From NCBI GenBank assembly GCA_965218935.1, contig CBDCMH010000011.1, positions 1 to 64,000 on the forward strand: a stretch of 64,000 nucleotides of DNA, in the 5' to 3' direction. The notes under the pieces were generated by a model that saw only the letters and a list, made by a program, of their open reading frames with translations, was not told the DNA's origin and did no database searches. Each line of letters starts with the position of its first letter. Within the stretch, counting starts at the first letter, position 1. Positions 1-8,100 of this stretch are shown here, piece by piece. The translations under genes were made by a program, and so were the position numbers. The DNA comes from JADFOI01 sp965218935. Its GTDB lineage: Bacteria > Acidobacteriota > UBA6911 > RPQK01 > JADFOI01.

Positions 1-945
1 GTGCGGTCATTGTGTTCAGAACTTTCTGGCCGACCTGGATCTCCGTGATTTGCCTGGAGAAGCTGCGAGATTTGAGCTTGGGGCCGATCACGCTCTTCCA
101 ACGACCGATCTGCGTTTCTATCCGGCTGCGTTGGTTGTACCCTGTGGCCACTTGCCAGACCATGCGGCCGTTGCTGCGGATCTGGGCAATATGGCGATCC
201 CGAACGGTTGGATCCCGCGCCGATTGCGGTCGGATCACTGCGTTCTTCGGCGGCGGTATAACCACATCCAGGGTCTCCCCATACCGCTGCCTCAGCATAT
301 CCCGTATAGACGCTCCATCATAGGCGCCGTCAGCCAGAAAGCCCGTGACAGGAGCATCGAGTTGATCCAGGAGCCCGGGTAAGGCGGTGCTGTCTCCAAC
401 GTCATCGTGAGTCAGATCGGCGCAAACAATCGCACCGCTGGCCAGGTCCAGTCCGAGGTGGAGTTTGCGCCAGCGGCGGCGTATTCCTTGATGTTATGCT
501 TCTGGGCGAGCCATTCCCCCTCGCCGAAGATCTTGAGGCCGGTACTGTCCACCACCAGATGGACAGCCACAGACCCGGCTTGCCTCATCGCCTGAGCGAT
601 GCTCAAGCCGTTTGCGCGACGCGACAGTGTGGAGTAATCCGGCACCCGTATATCCAGCCCCATGAGCGTGCCGATGGAGCCCATAAGTCCCTGCGTTTGC
701 CGCAACGCAAGCCGATACGTCGTGCGCAGCGTCAGGCATGTCTCGATCGCCAAATCCGAGTATCTCCACTGGCCACCCCGTGACGTGCGGCGCGGCGCGC
801 TCCACACACTTTGCGCCTCCTCACTGACCCAGATCGTCAGATCACCCCGCTGGCGCAGGCTCTCGTTATATTCCGCCCAGTTGATCACCCGATACTGCGC
901 CTTATCAAACTTGTGCCGTCGGGCTGCGTTGAACTTATGTGGCAT
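1..945 (-). pseudogene. IS5-family transposase, frameshifted and partial
   Basis: The N-terminal part (412-945, about 160 residues) begins MPHKFNAARRHKF and contains RYSDLAIETCLTLR and PDYSTLSRR, typical of IS903-group IS5 transposases. Near 485-490 the frame changes: a -1 step after a GAA codon restores the family motif RRRWRKLHLGLDL, then ADLTHDDVGD and DGAYDG in the second frame down to base 1. The native protein would be a little over 310 residues. Some IS5 relatives use programmed frameshifting, but no obvious slippery run is visible, so decay or a base error is more likely. The 3' end is missing. Confidence 0.8.
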
Positions 946-1014
946 CTAAGTTATCCCCAGTGTTGAAAAACACCATGATTAGACATCCTTCGGGATGATC
1001 CGTGCAACAAGGTC
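1..1014 (-). mobile_element. IS5-family (IS903-like) insertion sequence, cut by the window edge
   Basis: The element carries a DDE transposase on the minus strand and extends beyond base 1. Its inner end is placed at 1014: read on the minus strand it begins GACCTTGTTGCACGGATC, which resembles the terminal repeat I remember for IS903 (GGCTTTGTTGAATAAATC, about 12 of 18 matches). Exactly here the reading frame of a neighbouring methyltransferase is lost, which supports the boundary. The other end and the target duplication lie outside the window. Confidence 0.75.
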
Positions 1015-2212
1015 TCAACAAACTCCCCTAAAGGGATGTTGGCGCCGATCACGAGATGATGGATCAGGGCAAGGCACAGAACGAGTTCCGGTTTTCCCCG
1101 GTTCGCCAAACTCTTACGCTCCAATCCGCGCCACCCAAGATTCGGAGAAGCATCAGCGAGGTTGTTCAGCAAAGGCAGGATGGTCTTAATTCTCTCAGCT
1201 TTCAGTGCCTGGAACAATCGCTCTACAGCTAGCTGATCTGCGTCCAAGGCCACTACGTAGCGGGCGTTTTCCGCAGCAATTCGAGAAAACACTCCGGTAT
1301 TACAACCTAGGTCCCAGGTCAATTCCCAGAACGAGAATGGACCACCTCTCGCACAAAGGCTGCTTTTCTTTCCCGCTCCTCTTGGGAATAAGCATTCGTG
1401 TTGGAGTAATCTGCCCAGACCGACTGTCCCGGTTCCCACTTCAACCCTTGTATAAGCTTTTGAATGCGCTTCACGTTGGAAACGATAAGCCGCTTGCTAA
1501 AACCTGCTTTCCGCAGATCCGTCTTTAGATCTCTTTGAGAGTTTCCGAGACTGGATTGCATTCGTGCTTGCATAAAAACATGTGTAAACACTCCAGGTCT
1601 CAAGAAGTCCCGGGCTGACATCAGTCGCACAAGGTGCTCTGATTCGATACCGTCCAGACTTCCACGGAGCCATAGCTGAAACGGAACATCTTTGTAAGCC
1701 TGCAGAAGAAGCGGATACAGGAATAGTTGACAGAACTGACGATACCCTACCCACGGTTCCCCGGGAGCGAGCTTTTCAAAGGATGTAATGTCGATGAAAG
1801 CAGGAGCCGATCCTCTCCATTGAACATTAAAAGCCGATGAATCCTTGAGGATCAGGTCTTCCTTCAGCGCCTCAAGCAACAACTCAAGCTGGAGCAAGCC
1901 GGCATCTTTAAGCATTCCAAAAGACCACTCATAGGGATAACTGATAAAAGGAATCCGTTCGTGTTTGAGCACTCCCACCCATTGTCCTTGAGGTTGAACT
2001 TCTGGGCTATCGAACGAATTCACTATCTCCGTCCGGACAATCTTTCCGTCGCCCGAGAAGCGAGGAAAAAATCGAGTGGCAGATAAGGCTTTCCAGTCGC
2101 TCATAGCTGCACTGCTCAATACTCTGTAGACCCCTCCCTTGTGGTAAAAAACCTTGGCTTTGCGATCTCGGAAAGATCCCGATTCAACCTGTTGTTGACT
2201 CATCACAGGCAT
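1015..2212 (-). pseudogene. SAM-dependent methyltransferase (NoeA-like), frameshifted and truncated by an IS
   Basis: The first 290 or so residues (1319-2212) match the N-terminal region of long class I methyltransferases related to nodulation protein NoeA: conserved runs such as SYPYEWSFGMLKDA, FNVQWRG and SFEKLAPGEPWVGYRQF. The SAM-binding motif LTWDLGCNTGVFSRIA lies in a different frame (951-1439), joined at about 1330-1335 by a one-base shift just after a VVHSR run. The frame then runs into the IS end at 1014 shortly after EFVET, so the last part of the protein is gone. Two independent lesions make loss of function likely. It follows a small membrane protein gene, a pairing often seen with this family. 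Confidence 0.8.
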
Positions 2213-2249
2213 AGTATGGAAATGCCCTCACGGCCCCCTGCACAAACGT

Positions 2250-2504
2250 TTATGAATCGTCCGGGCTAGGAACCTCGGGGTCCTTTCTGCCTCCATCAAT
2301 GGAATTGTCCTGACGGGTCACCCCAAGGAATGACAAAAGACGCCTCCAATACAGTTTCGCGATCACGGCCAAGCCTGCTACCCCACCTAACAGGAGCTGA
2401 AGAAACAAGCTTCCGGTTCCGGGATCTAGATATGCAAAGACGACCTGTTCCGTCATTAAGAAGAACCAGCAAAAAAGAACCATCAGCCTAAGTAATCTCT
2501 TCAT
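2250..2504 (-). CDS. small conserved membrane protein
   Basis: About 84 residues. I start it at the internal ATG (MKRLLRLMV) because an upstream start would overlap the preceding glycosyltransferase and because GGAGAG sits a few bases before this ATG. A hydrophobic N-terminal segment is followed by the motif YLDPGTGSLFLQLLLGG, then a second hydrophobic stretch and a charged tail. Short proteins with this YLDPGTGS motif are often found in polysaccharide clusters, near NoeA-like methyltransferases; the function is unknown. It probably belongs to the minus-strand operon ending in the broken methyltransferase. Confidence 0.7.
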   Translation of the reverse strand: MKRLLRLMVLFCWFFLMTEQVVFAYLDPGTGSLFLQLLLGGVAGLAVIAKLYWRRLLSFLGVTRQDNSIDGGRKDPEVPSPDDS

Positions 2505-2533
2505 CTTGTCGCTCTCCAAAGTGATCCAGCGAT

Positions 2534-3676
2534 TCACATAGCAGATTGGCACTCTTCATACACCCTGAGAGTGTCCCTGGCAATCTGTTCCCAGGAGAAT
2601 TTTTTGGCTTGATCCAGCCCCTTATCCGACATGGTCTGCCGTAGTGTCGGATCGGAAACAACCCTGGTGATGGCCGAGAGCAGCTCCTGCTCGCTCTGGG
2701 GGTCGACCAACAGAGCTGCCTCCCCCACAACTTCCGGTAACGAGGAGGTATTGGAGGTAATCACGGGAATACCAGAGGCCATAGCTTCCAGAGCCGGCAA
2801 TCCGAATCCCTCATACAAGGATGGATAAACCAAGCAGGTCGCTCCACAATACAGCCAGGGAAGATCGGAGGCAGGCAGATAGCCCAGGAAACGGATGCTT
2901 GATTGGGCACCCATCTCCAGTATCCACTGATAGAGGTCAGAGCTCAACCAGCCTTTGCCTCCTGCGATAACCAACGGATACTGGCTGCGGAGCTCCTCGG
3001 GCAGAGCACAGTAAACGCGGATCAAGTGTCTCAAGTTTTTTCGTGGCTCAACCGTGCCCACACTCAGCAGATAGGGCCTATCCAGCCCCCAACGCTTGGC
3101 CACGAAGGCCTTGACCTCCTTCATGGGACGCGGGTGGAATGCTTCTCGAGCAGCAAGCGGGATCACAGCGATTCGGTCATCGCCAACGTTGAAGTATTCA
3201 ACCAGATCCTTCTTCGTATTTTGTGAAATAGCGATGATGCGATCCGCCTCCATTGAAGCTTCCAAAGTCCCGTTCAGGCAGTGAAGACGATTCGCCTCAG
3301 TGTGGCACTCAGGATAGTGAACAAAACTGACATCGTAAATCGTTACCACCAGTTTGCCGCTATGCGCAGGAGGGCAACAGAAGGTGGTGGAGTGGAGCAC
3401 ATCGACCTTCCCCAGAAGCCGGTGTCGAGGAATTCCGGACTCAAACCACAGATGGCGAATCCAGGCCTCGGGAAGAGCTTTGAATCGGACAGAAAAGTTC
3501 TTGGCCGGTGCCACCAGTTCCTTAAAACGCGGGTCGAAAATATGGTAGAAAAAAGGATAAAGGCTGTATTGATTGTGGTGATCTACCGCAGCCAGTGCTT
3601 CAATGAGGTTAGCCGTACACCAACCCACTCCAGCTTTTTCTCCCACAACCAGACTCGCATCGATGCCAATTTTCAT
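2534..3676 (-). CDS. GT4-type glycosyltransferase
   Basis: 380 residues with the GT-B fold signatures of family GT4: the N-terminal MKIGIDAS strand and a glycine region near residue 12-20, the linker SVGTVEPRKNL at about 205-215, and an EX7E donor-binding motif YEGFGLPALE (E289 and E297) followed by ASGIPVITSNTSSLPEV. It should move a sugar from a nucleotide-activated donor to a growing glycan at the cytoplasmic face; the sugar cannot be read from sequence. Its start overlaps the stop of the upstream GT2 gene by four bases, so the two are translationally coupled. Confidence 0.9.
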   Translation of the reverse strand: MKIGIDASLVVGEKAGVGWCTANLIEALAAVDHHNQYSLYPFFYHIFDPRFKELVAPAKNFSVRFKALPEAWIRHLWFESGIPRHRLLGKVDVLHSTTFCCPPAHSGKLVVTIYDVSFVHYPECHTEANRLHCLNGTLEASMEADRIIAISQNTKKDLVEYFNVGDDRIAVIPLAAREAFHPRPMKEVKAFVAKRWGLDRPYLLSVGTVEPRKNLRHLIRVYCALPEELRSQYPLVIAGGKGWLSSDLYQWILEMGAQSSIRFLGYLPASDLPWLYCGATCLVYPSLYEGFGLPALEAMASGIPVITSNTSSLPEVVGEAALLVDPQSEQELLSAITRVVSDPTLRQTMSDKGLDQAKKFSWEQIARDTLRVYEECQSAM

Positions 3677-4593
3677 TGCAGATGGGCAAGCTCCGCTAGA
3701 TCTCGAGCATTCATTCCCGACGCGTTTTTCCGATACAGGCGCTTCATGGAGTCATTCAGGGGAAGTCTTTTGTTGGTCTGAACATATTTCAAGAGGAAGA
3801 GGGTGTGGACCAAGAGCCGGAATGCTATCTCTCGGACGGTATCCTTTCGGGAGAGATATCGTTCCACCAGAGCATGCGAGTAAGCGGCAATCCAACGAGC
3901 GGGAACGCGGCCGTAGTGGTAGTGAATTCTGCGCAGGATCTCCCCATGGACGGGCACCTTGCGGGATAGCGTCTTGTTTTCTGGATGGAGTCTCGAGGTG
4001 GCGAGATAATCGGGAAGGTAGCCCACTGCATATCGCTTCCCAATCCGGATCCAGTAGTCATAGTCCATGCAGTATTGCAGGTTGACATCCGGGTAGCCCA
4101 CGGTCGTCAGCACCTCACGGCGCACAAAAGCCGTGGGCTGACAAATGAAGCAAACTTCAGCCAGCCGCTGAAAATCAAAGGTCTCGGTGTAGTAGCGTTC
4201 CAGGAATCGTCCCTGGGCATCGACGTGATATCCCTCCCCATACACCATGGCAAATTCAGGATGTTCATCCAGGAAACGGACGACCTTGGCCAGGGCGCCC
4301 GGCAAGTAGGTGTCGTCGGAATTGAGATAGGCCAGAATCCTTCCCTGAGCGCGTTGAAATCCCTTGTTGATGGCATCCGTTTGACCCTCGTCTTTTTCAG
4401 ACAGGTATTTCAATCGAGAGCGATACTTCTCGAGGATCTCCAGCGTTCCATCCTTAGAGCCCCCATCCATGACCAGATATTCGATTGTGACACCGGTTTG
4501 AGCCAGGACACTCTGGATCGTCTCCTCGATAAAAGGGGCCTGCTGGTAGGAGGGAGTGACAACCGTAACATGGGGAGGACTCGATTGGCTCAT
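3673..4593 (-). CDS. GT2-family glycosyltransferase
   Basis: 306 residues with a GT-A domain: VVTPSYQQAPFIEETI at 11-26, DGGSKDGT at 43-50 and the metal-binding NSDD at 91-94, then CQPTAFVRREVL and YCMDYDYWIRIG typical of WcaA-like transferases. There is no C-terminal membrane domain, so it acts as a soluble or peripheral cytoplasmic enzyme. It overlaps both neighbours by four bases (ATGA junctions), placing it in the middle of a coupled GT4-GT2-GT4 group. The donor is unknown. Confidence 0.9.
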   Translation of the reverse strand: MSQSSPPHVTVVTPSYQQAPFIEETIQSVLAQTGVTIEYLVMDGGSKDGTLEILEKYRSRLKYLSEKDEGQTDAINKGFQRAQGRILAYLNSDDTYLPGALAKVVRFLDEHPEFAMVYGEGYHVDAQGRFLERYYTETFDFQRLAEVCFICQPTAFVRREVLTTVGYPDVNLQYCMDYDYWIRIGKRYAVGYLPDYLATSRLHPENKTLSRKVPVHGEILRRIHYHYGRVPARWIAAYSHALVERYLSRKDTVREIAFRLLVHTLFLLKYVQTNKRLPLNDSMKRLYRKNASGMNARDLAELAHLQ

Positions 4594-6161
4594 TGATCGC
4601 TCTTGTACAAGGTCATAGGATCGCCCTCTGGGCTGCTCAGAGCCAGGTAATGAAGACGGAAGCAGAGGTGTCTACTGTCTTTGGTGGCACCAATATCCGT
4701 GGGCACAAAATGGCTGCTGGCCAAGATTTCGATGTCGACCAGCCCAGAGTCGGAGCCTTCAGCGGGCAGTTCGGTGGTCCGGCCGAATCTGCCCGGATTC
4801 TCGAGCCGAAGCTCGTCGATCCGATCTCCATCGCCTTGAATCCGAAGTTCCAAGGGAACGCAATGTTCAGAAGCTTCCCCTTCCAGCACCATGTTCCGCC
4901 ACCGAGACAATTCCACCCGCCTCACCAGCAGGCGCGGGCCTGCCCATCCGTCACTAAAATGACCTTCCAAAGGTTCCTGAGGGGGAACATAGCTGCGCGG
5001 CTGACGCTTCTGCGCCGCCTGGTGCGCCGCTTCCAGAATCTTCAGCGCCTTCTGGGCGGCCTTCTCCCAGGAAAACAGGGTAGCCTGCTTCTGGCCCTTT
5101 TTCGCAAGCCGTTTGCCCACCTCGGGGTCACGCAGGATGGGTTCGATCGCGTCGGCGATGGAGTCTGGATTGCGCGGATCAAACATCATTGCGGCTTCTC
5201 CCACCACCTCTGGAATCGAGGTTAGTTTGCCACAGGCAACGGGGCAGCCGGTGGCCATGGCCTCCACCAGCGGGATTCCAAAGCCTTCGAAAAGTGAAGG
5301 GAAAACAAGGCAGCCGGCCCCTCGATAAAGCCCGGGAAAAAAGCGTTGGTCCACGTAACCGAGATAAAGGAGCTGGTCCTCACAGTCCAGCTGCCGAGCC
5401 AAAGTTTTGAGAGAATCGATGGGGCGGACGGCGGCGCCGGTGAGCACCAGCTGGGGAGTGAGGCCGCGTTTTTTCAATCGGTGAAGCGCCATAAGGAGCA
5501 CTTCGTGGTTCTTGTGAAACCAGGTATTGGCTGGATAAAAGAGATAACCCTCCCGAAGATCGTATTCTTTCTCCACCCGGGACCACGATTCTTCTGCCGC
5601 TGAAGCGTCAAACTCCTGCCCCGCAGCCCCATAAACGACGTGAACCTTATCCGGATCCAGGTTGTATTGATCCAAAAGCGTTTTCCGGGAGTATTCTGAA
5701 ATGGTGATGACGGCTCCGGCCAGCTGACAGGAGGGCTTGACGTTCAATTGGCGATGACTCAGTTCCTGGGGTGTAAAGAATTGGGGGTAAAACTCCTGTT
5801 GAATATCGGGCACCAGCACCACACTGGGAATGTCAATATGTCTAGGATCGAGTTCCATCATGGGACAAAACCATACATCTACCCCAAATTCCATGGCACA
5901 GCGGTAAAGATCCCAGTGCGAGTTCGTAAGTCGCGCCCGCAGACGCCTGAGCATTCCCAGAGGCGGACCCGTTTCTATACGGATCTTCCGGTAGGGCCCG
6001 GGCCCAAAATCGATTTCCTCATGATTCCAGGGCGCCGTGATGAGAGTATAGGTGTGATCCGAGTTCTGCTCGAACATCGTCTTCAGCAGGTTTCGAGTGA
6101 AAGATTCAAGCCCGCCTGCAATCTGGGGGCGAAGTGGAAAGAGGTTCACTCCGATTTTCAT
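4590..6161 (-). CDS. GT4 glycosyltransferase with a C-terminal extension
   Basis: About 523 residues from the internal ATG (MKIGVNLFPLRPQIAGG), which fits GT4 N-termini; an in-frame ATG 13 codons upstream exists but adds atypical sequence. Motifs include the donor-site run FPSLFEGFGIPLVEAM and SIPEVVGEAAMMFDP. The GT4 domain ends near KALKILEAAHQAAQKRQ, after which about 125 residues follow (LEGHFSDGWAGPRLLVRR to the end) that do not belong to the catalytic fold. They are rich in predicted beta strands with alternating hydrophobic residues and may be a carbohydrate-binding or interaction domain; that is inference. Coupled to the GT2 gene by a four-base overlap. Confidence 0.88.
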   Translation of the reverse strand: MKIGVNLFPLRPQIAGGLESFTRNLLKTMFEQNSDHTYTLITAPWNHEEIDFGPGPYRKIRIETGPPLGMLRRLRARLTNSHWDLYRCAMEFGVDVWFCPMMELDPRHIDIPSVVLVPDIQQEFYPQFFTPQELSHRQLNVKPSCQLAGAVITISEYSRKTLLDQYNLDPDKVHVVYGAAGQEFDASAAEESWSRVEKEYDLREGYLFYPANTWFHKNHEVLLMALHRLKKRGLTPQLVLTGAAVRPIDSLKTLARQLDCEDQLLYLGYVDQRFFPGLYRGAGCLVFPSLFEGFGIPLVEAMATGCPVACGKLTSIPEVVGEAAMMFDPRNPDSIADAIEPILRDPEVGKRLAKKGQKQATLFSWEKAAQKALKILEAAHQAAQKRQPRSYVPPQEPLEGHFSDGWAGPRLLVRRVELSRWRNMVLEGEASEHCVPLELRIQGDGDRIDELRLENPGRFGRTTELPAEGSDSGLVDIEILASSHFVPTDIGATKDSRHLCFRLHYLALSSPEGDPMTLYKSDQ

Positions 6162-6272
6162 CGTCCGTTCACTCCAGCTGCCAATCTGCAAGGGGCACAC
6201 TGCCCTGCGCCCAAAAACCCTTTTTGCTCACCGGGTTATAGGGAACAAGGCTGTACACTCCTGCAAGAATCC

Positions 6273-7844
6273 TCAACGCTTCTCTTCTCCGGTTTCCCTA
6301 GCGCTCAACTTCTTCCCGTCGCTCACCAGGCCTAGCCTGATGAGGAAACGAACTATTGTGCTCTCCTTGAGAGCCTTGAGCTGACTCTCCAGGTTGTGGA
6401 TGATCTCCAACTGCGCCGCCCGGTCGGCTTCGCCTTCCTTCAGTAGCTGTTCTAGCTTCTGATTATTTTCCAGGCGGGCCACTCGGTCGGCGTCGCTCTC
6501 TTTCAGCATTTGTTCCAGTCGCCGGTTTGCCTTCAGGCGGACGGCTCGGTCGGCTTCACTCTCCCTCAGCTTTTGTTCCAGGCGCTGATTGTCTTGCAGA
6601 CGAACGGTCCGGTCCGCTTCAATCTGTTGGTGTGTTTCCACCGCCTTTTCGATATATCTTTGGGTCGCCTCGTCCAACTGGGTCGAGGCCGTGATGATCT
6701 TGTCCTCTCTTCTCTTGGAGCCCGAATTAACATACAGGGCCACTATGGCCTTCTGGACGTCCTTCACAGCGACCAGACTCATGCAAGGGGCATCAGCGAA
6801 GATGCAGTCCCAGCCACAGCCGAAACAGGGCATTTCACCGGCAATTGCCAGTGACCGGTCTCCTCGAGGTCGGAACCTGGGCCAGGTTCCTCCACCAAAG
6901 ATGGCCACCACAGGAGTATTGACGGCGGCGGCGATGTGCATGGGACCGGTATCGTTGCTTACATACATCTTGGCTGCCGCCGCTAAGGCTGCCAAAACGG
7001 GGATTTCCCCATCTTTCCCCAGCCAGACTCTGGGATCGACCTTGCCCTTCCCAGCCAAGTGAACCACGGCCTCGATACAGTCCTCTTCAGATTGATGAGC
7101 AGCAACCAAAGAGGGGAGCTGATATTCATTTTCCATCCAGGCGATGATTTCCGCAAAGCGTTCCGGGGACCAGGACTTGATGGAAACCTGTTGGGTACCC
7201 GCGGGAAAGCAAAGGCAAAAATTCTTCGATTTCAAGCCGGCTTCATCCAGGATTCGCTTGGCGGCCTTTTTGTGTTTTTCGGGCACCGATAAACTGGGCT
7301 CCGGAAGCTTCGATTTCCCGCCCAAGGCCTTGAACAGGAGCTGATATTTCTCGGTTTCATGGTGGGTCTCATCCACCGGAACAAACTGATCATAGGGGCA
7401 ATCCAGGCTCAGACTCAGTCGGCTGAATAAGTCCTGATAAAGGCTAGGAATTTCCGCAGGCTCCCCAAGGGCAAACCGCTTGGCCCCGGTGAGTCTAGCG
7501 GCCACCAGGTCATCTGCCCAGGTCCGATTGTAGGAGGTCGCCAGAAGCAGCTCCCCTTTTCCATTAGCCAACTCATGGATGAGCTTTTCGCAAAGAAGGA
7601 CATCGGGAAGTGCACCGAGCGGATCGATATCGGTGGTCATCCACTCAATTCTTTTGGGAAAAAGGGGGGACAAGGTTTCGTACCCTGTGCGAACCAGAAG
7701 CACCAGTTTGGCCCGAGGATAAAGTTCTTGAAGGGACTCCAGGAATCCCTCCAGAAGAACGATATCGCCCAGCGTGTCAAACCGGGGGAGCAGAATTCTC
7801 TGGGGATCGGAGGGTATCTGAGGTTGCTCCTTGTTTGACTTCAT
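6273..7844 (-). CDS. GT9 (heptosyltransferase-like) protein with C-terminal coiled-coil repeats
   Basis: 523 residues. Residues 1 to about 380 are a GT9 domain: RILLPRFDTLGDIVLLEGFL at the N-terminus, CFPAGTQQVSIKSWSPERF in the middle, and the donor-site run VSNDTGPMHIAAAVNTPVV followed by GGGTWPRFRPRG and two cysteine pairs (CFGCGWDCIF). A charged coiled coil follows, with four 21-residue units at 409-492. GT9 enzymes usually add heptose or related sugars to lipid-linked acceptors. The repeats are not part of the family and suggest oligomerisation or docking to partner proteins. Its ATG overlaps the stop of a truncated gene (ATGA), showing it once followed an intact upstream gene. Confidence 0.88.
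   Translation of the reverse strand: MKSNKEQPQIPSDPQRILLPRFDTLGDIVLLEGFLESLQELYPRAKLVLLVRTGYETLSPLFPKRIEWMTTDIDPLGALPDVLLCEKLIHELANGKGELLLATSYNRTWADDLVAARLTGAKRFALGEPAEIPSLYQDLFSRLSLSLDCPYDQFVPVDETHHETEKYQLLFKALGGKSKLPEPSLSVPEKHKKAAKRILDEAGLKSKNFCLCFPAGTQQVSIKSWSPERFAEIIAWMENEYQLPSLVAAHQSEEDCIEAVVHLAGKGKVDPRVWLGKDGEIPVLAALAAAAKMYVSNDTGPMHIAAAVNTPVVAIFGGGTWPRFRPRGDRSLAIAGEMPCFGCGWDCIFADAPCMSLVAVKDVQKAIVALYVNSGSKRREDKIITASTQLDEATQRYIEKAVETHQQIEADRTVRLQDNQRLEQKLRESEADRAVRLKANRRLEQMLKESDADRVARLENNQKLEQLLKEGEADRAAQLEIIHNLESQLKALKESTIVRFLIRLGLVSDGKKLSARETGEEKR
6369..6620 (-). repeat. four tandem 63-bp coding repeats (21 residues each)
   Basis: The C-terminus of the GT9 protein holds four units of exactly 21 residues, each starting (E/D)ADR and containing NxxLExxL: EADRTVRLQDNQRLEQ, EADRAVRLKANRRLEQ, DADRVARLENNQKLEQ and EADRAAQLEIIHNLES. 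Each unit is three heptads, so the array is a continuous coiled coil. Identity falls towards the last unit. Confidence 0.9.
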
Positions 7845-8014
7845 AGCTGATGACGCACGTTATATTTCAGGCAAGCGGAAAGATCGTCGGTGACCCGAAG
7901 CACGGGACCCAGCGATACCCACTCCGCTGCACGATGCCAGGGGTGGCTGTACAGCTTGTAGGGCTTGGAGAGATTCAACATACGAACCGCAACGGTATCC
8001 ATGGTCAACAAAAT
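7841..8014 (-). pseudogene. 3' remnant of an unidentified polysaccharide-locus gene
   Basis: A minus-strand reading frame with protein-like composition (HILLTMDTVAVRMLNL, then SKPYKLYSHPWHRAAEWVSL) ends in a TGA that overlaps the ATG of the GT9 gene (ATGA), as real coupled genes do here. Upstream the frame hits a stop inside the REP-like element at 8016-8080, so the 5' part has been lost. About 55 residues remain. I do not recognise the family; the ATG at 8002 could start a short peptide, but a truncated gene is more likely. Confidence 0.55.
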
Positions 8015-8015
8015 A

Positions 8016-8080
8016 TGTAGTGTCCGTTGTTAAAACGGATGATCGTTCCTTTCCAAGCCGCTCTGAGAGCGGCCACTACA
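8016..8080. repeat. REP/MITE-like 65-bp element with inverted ends
   Basis: The ends are inverted copies, TGTAGTGTCCG at 8016-8026 and CGGCCACTACA at 8070-8080 (one mismatch). Inside are two further small inverted repeats, CCGTT...AACGG near 8024-8038 and CCGCTCTGAGAGCGG at 8058-8072. The unit lies exactly where an upstream gene has been cut off. No transposase is encoded. It fits a REP-type or MITE-type repeat; other copies would be needed to name a family. Confidence 0.6.
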
Positions 8081-8100
8081 ACTTCGGAATTTGGGGCCAA

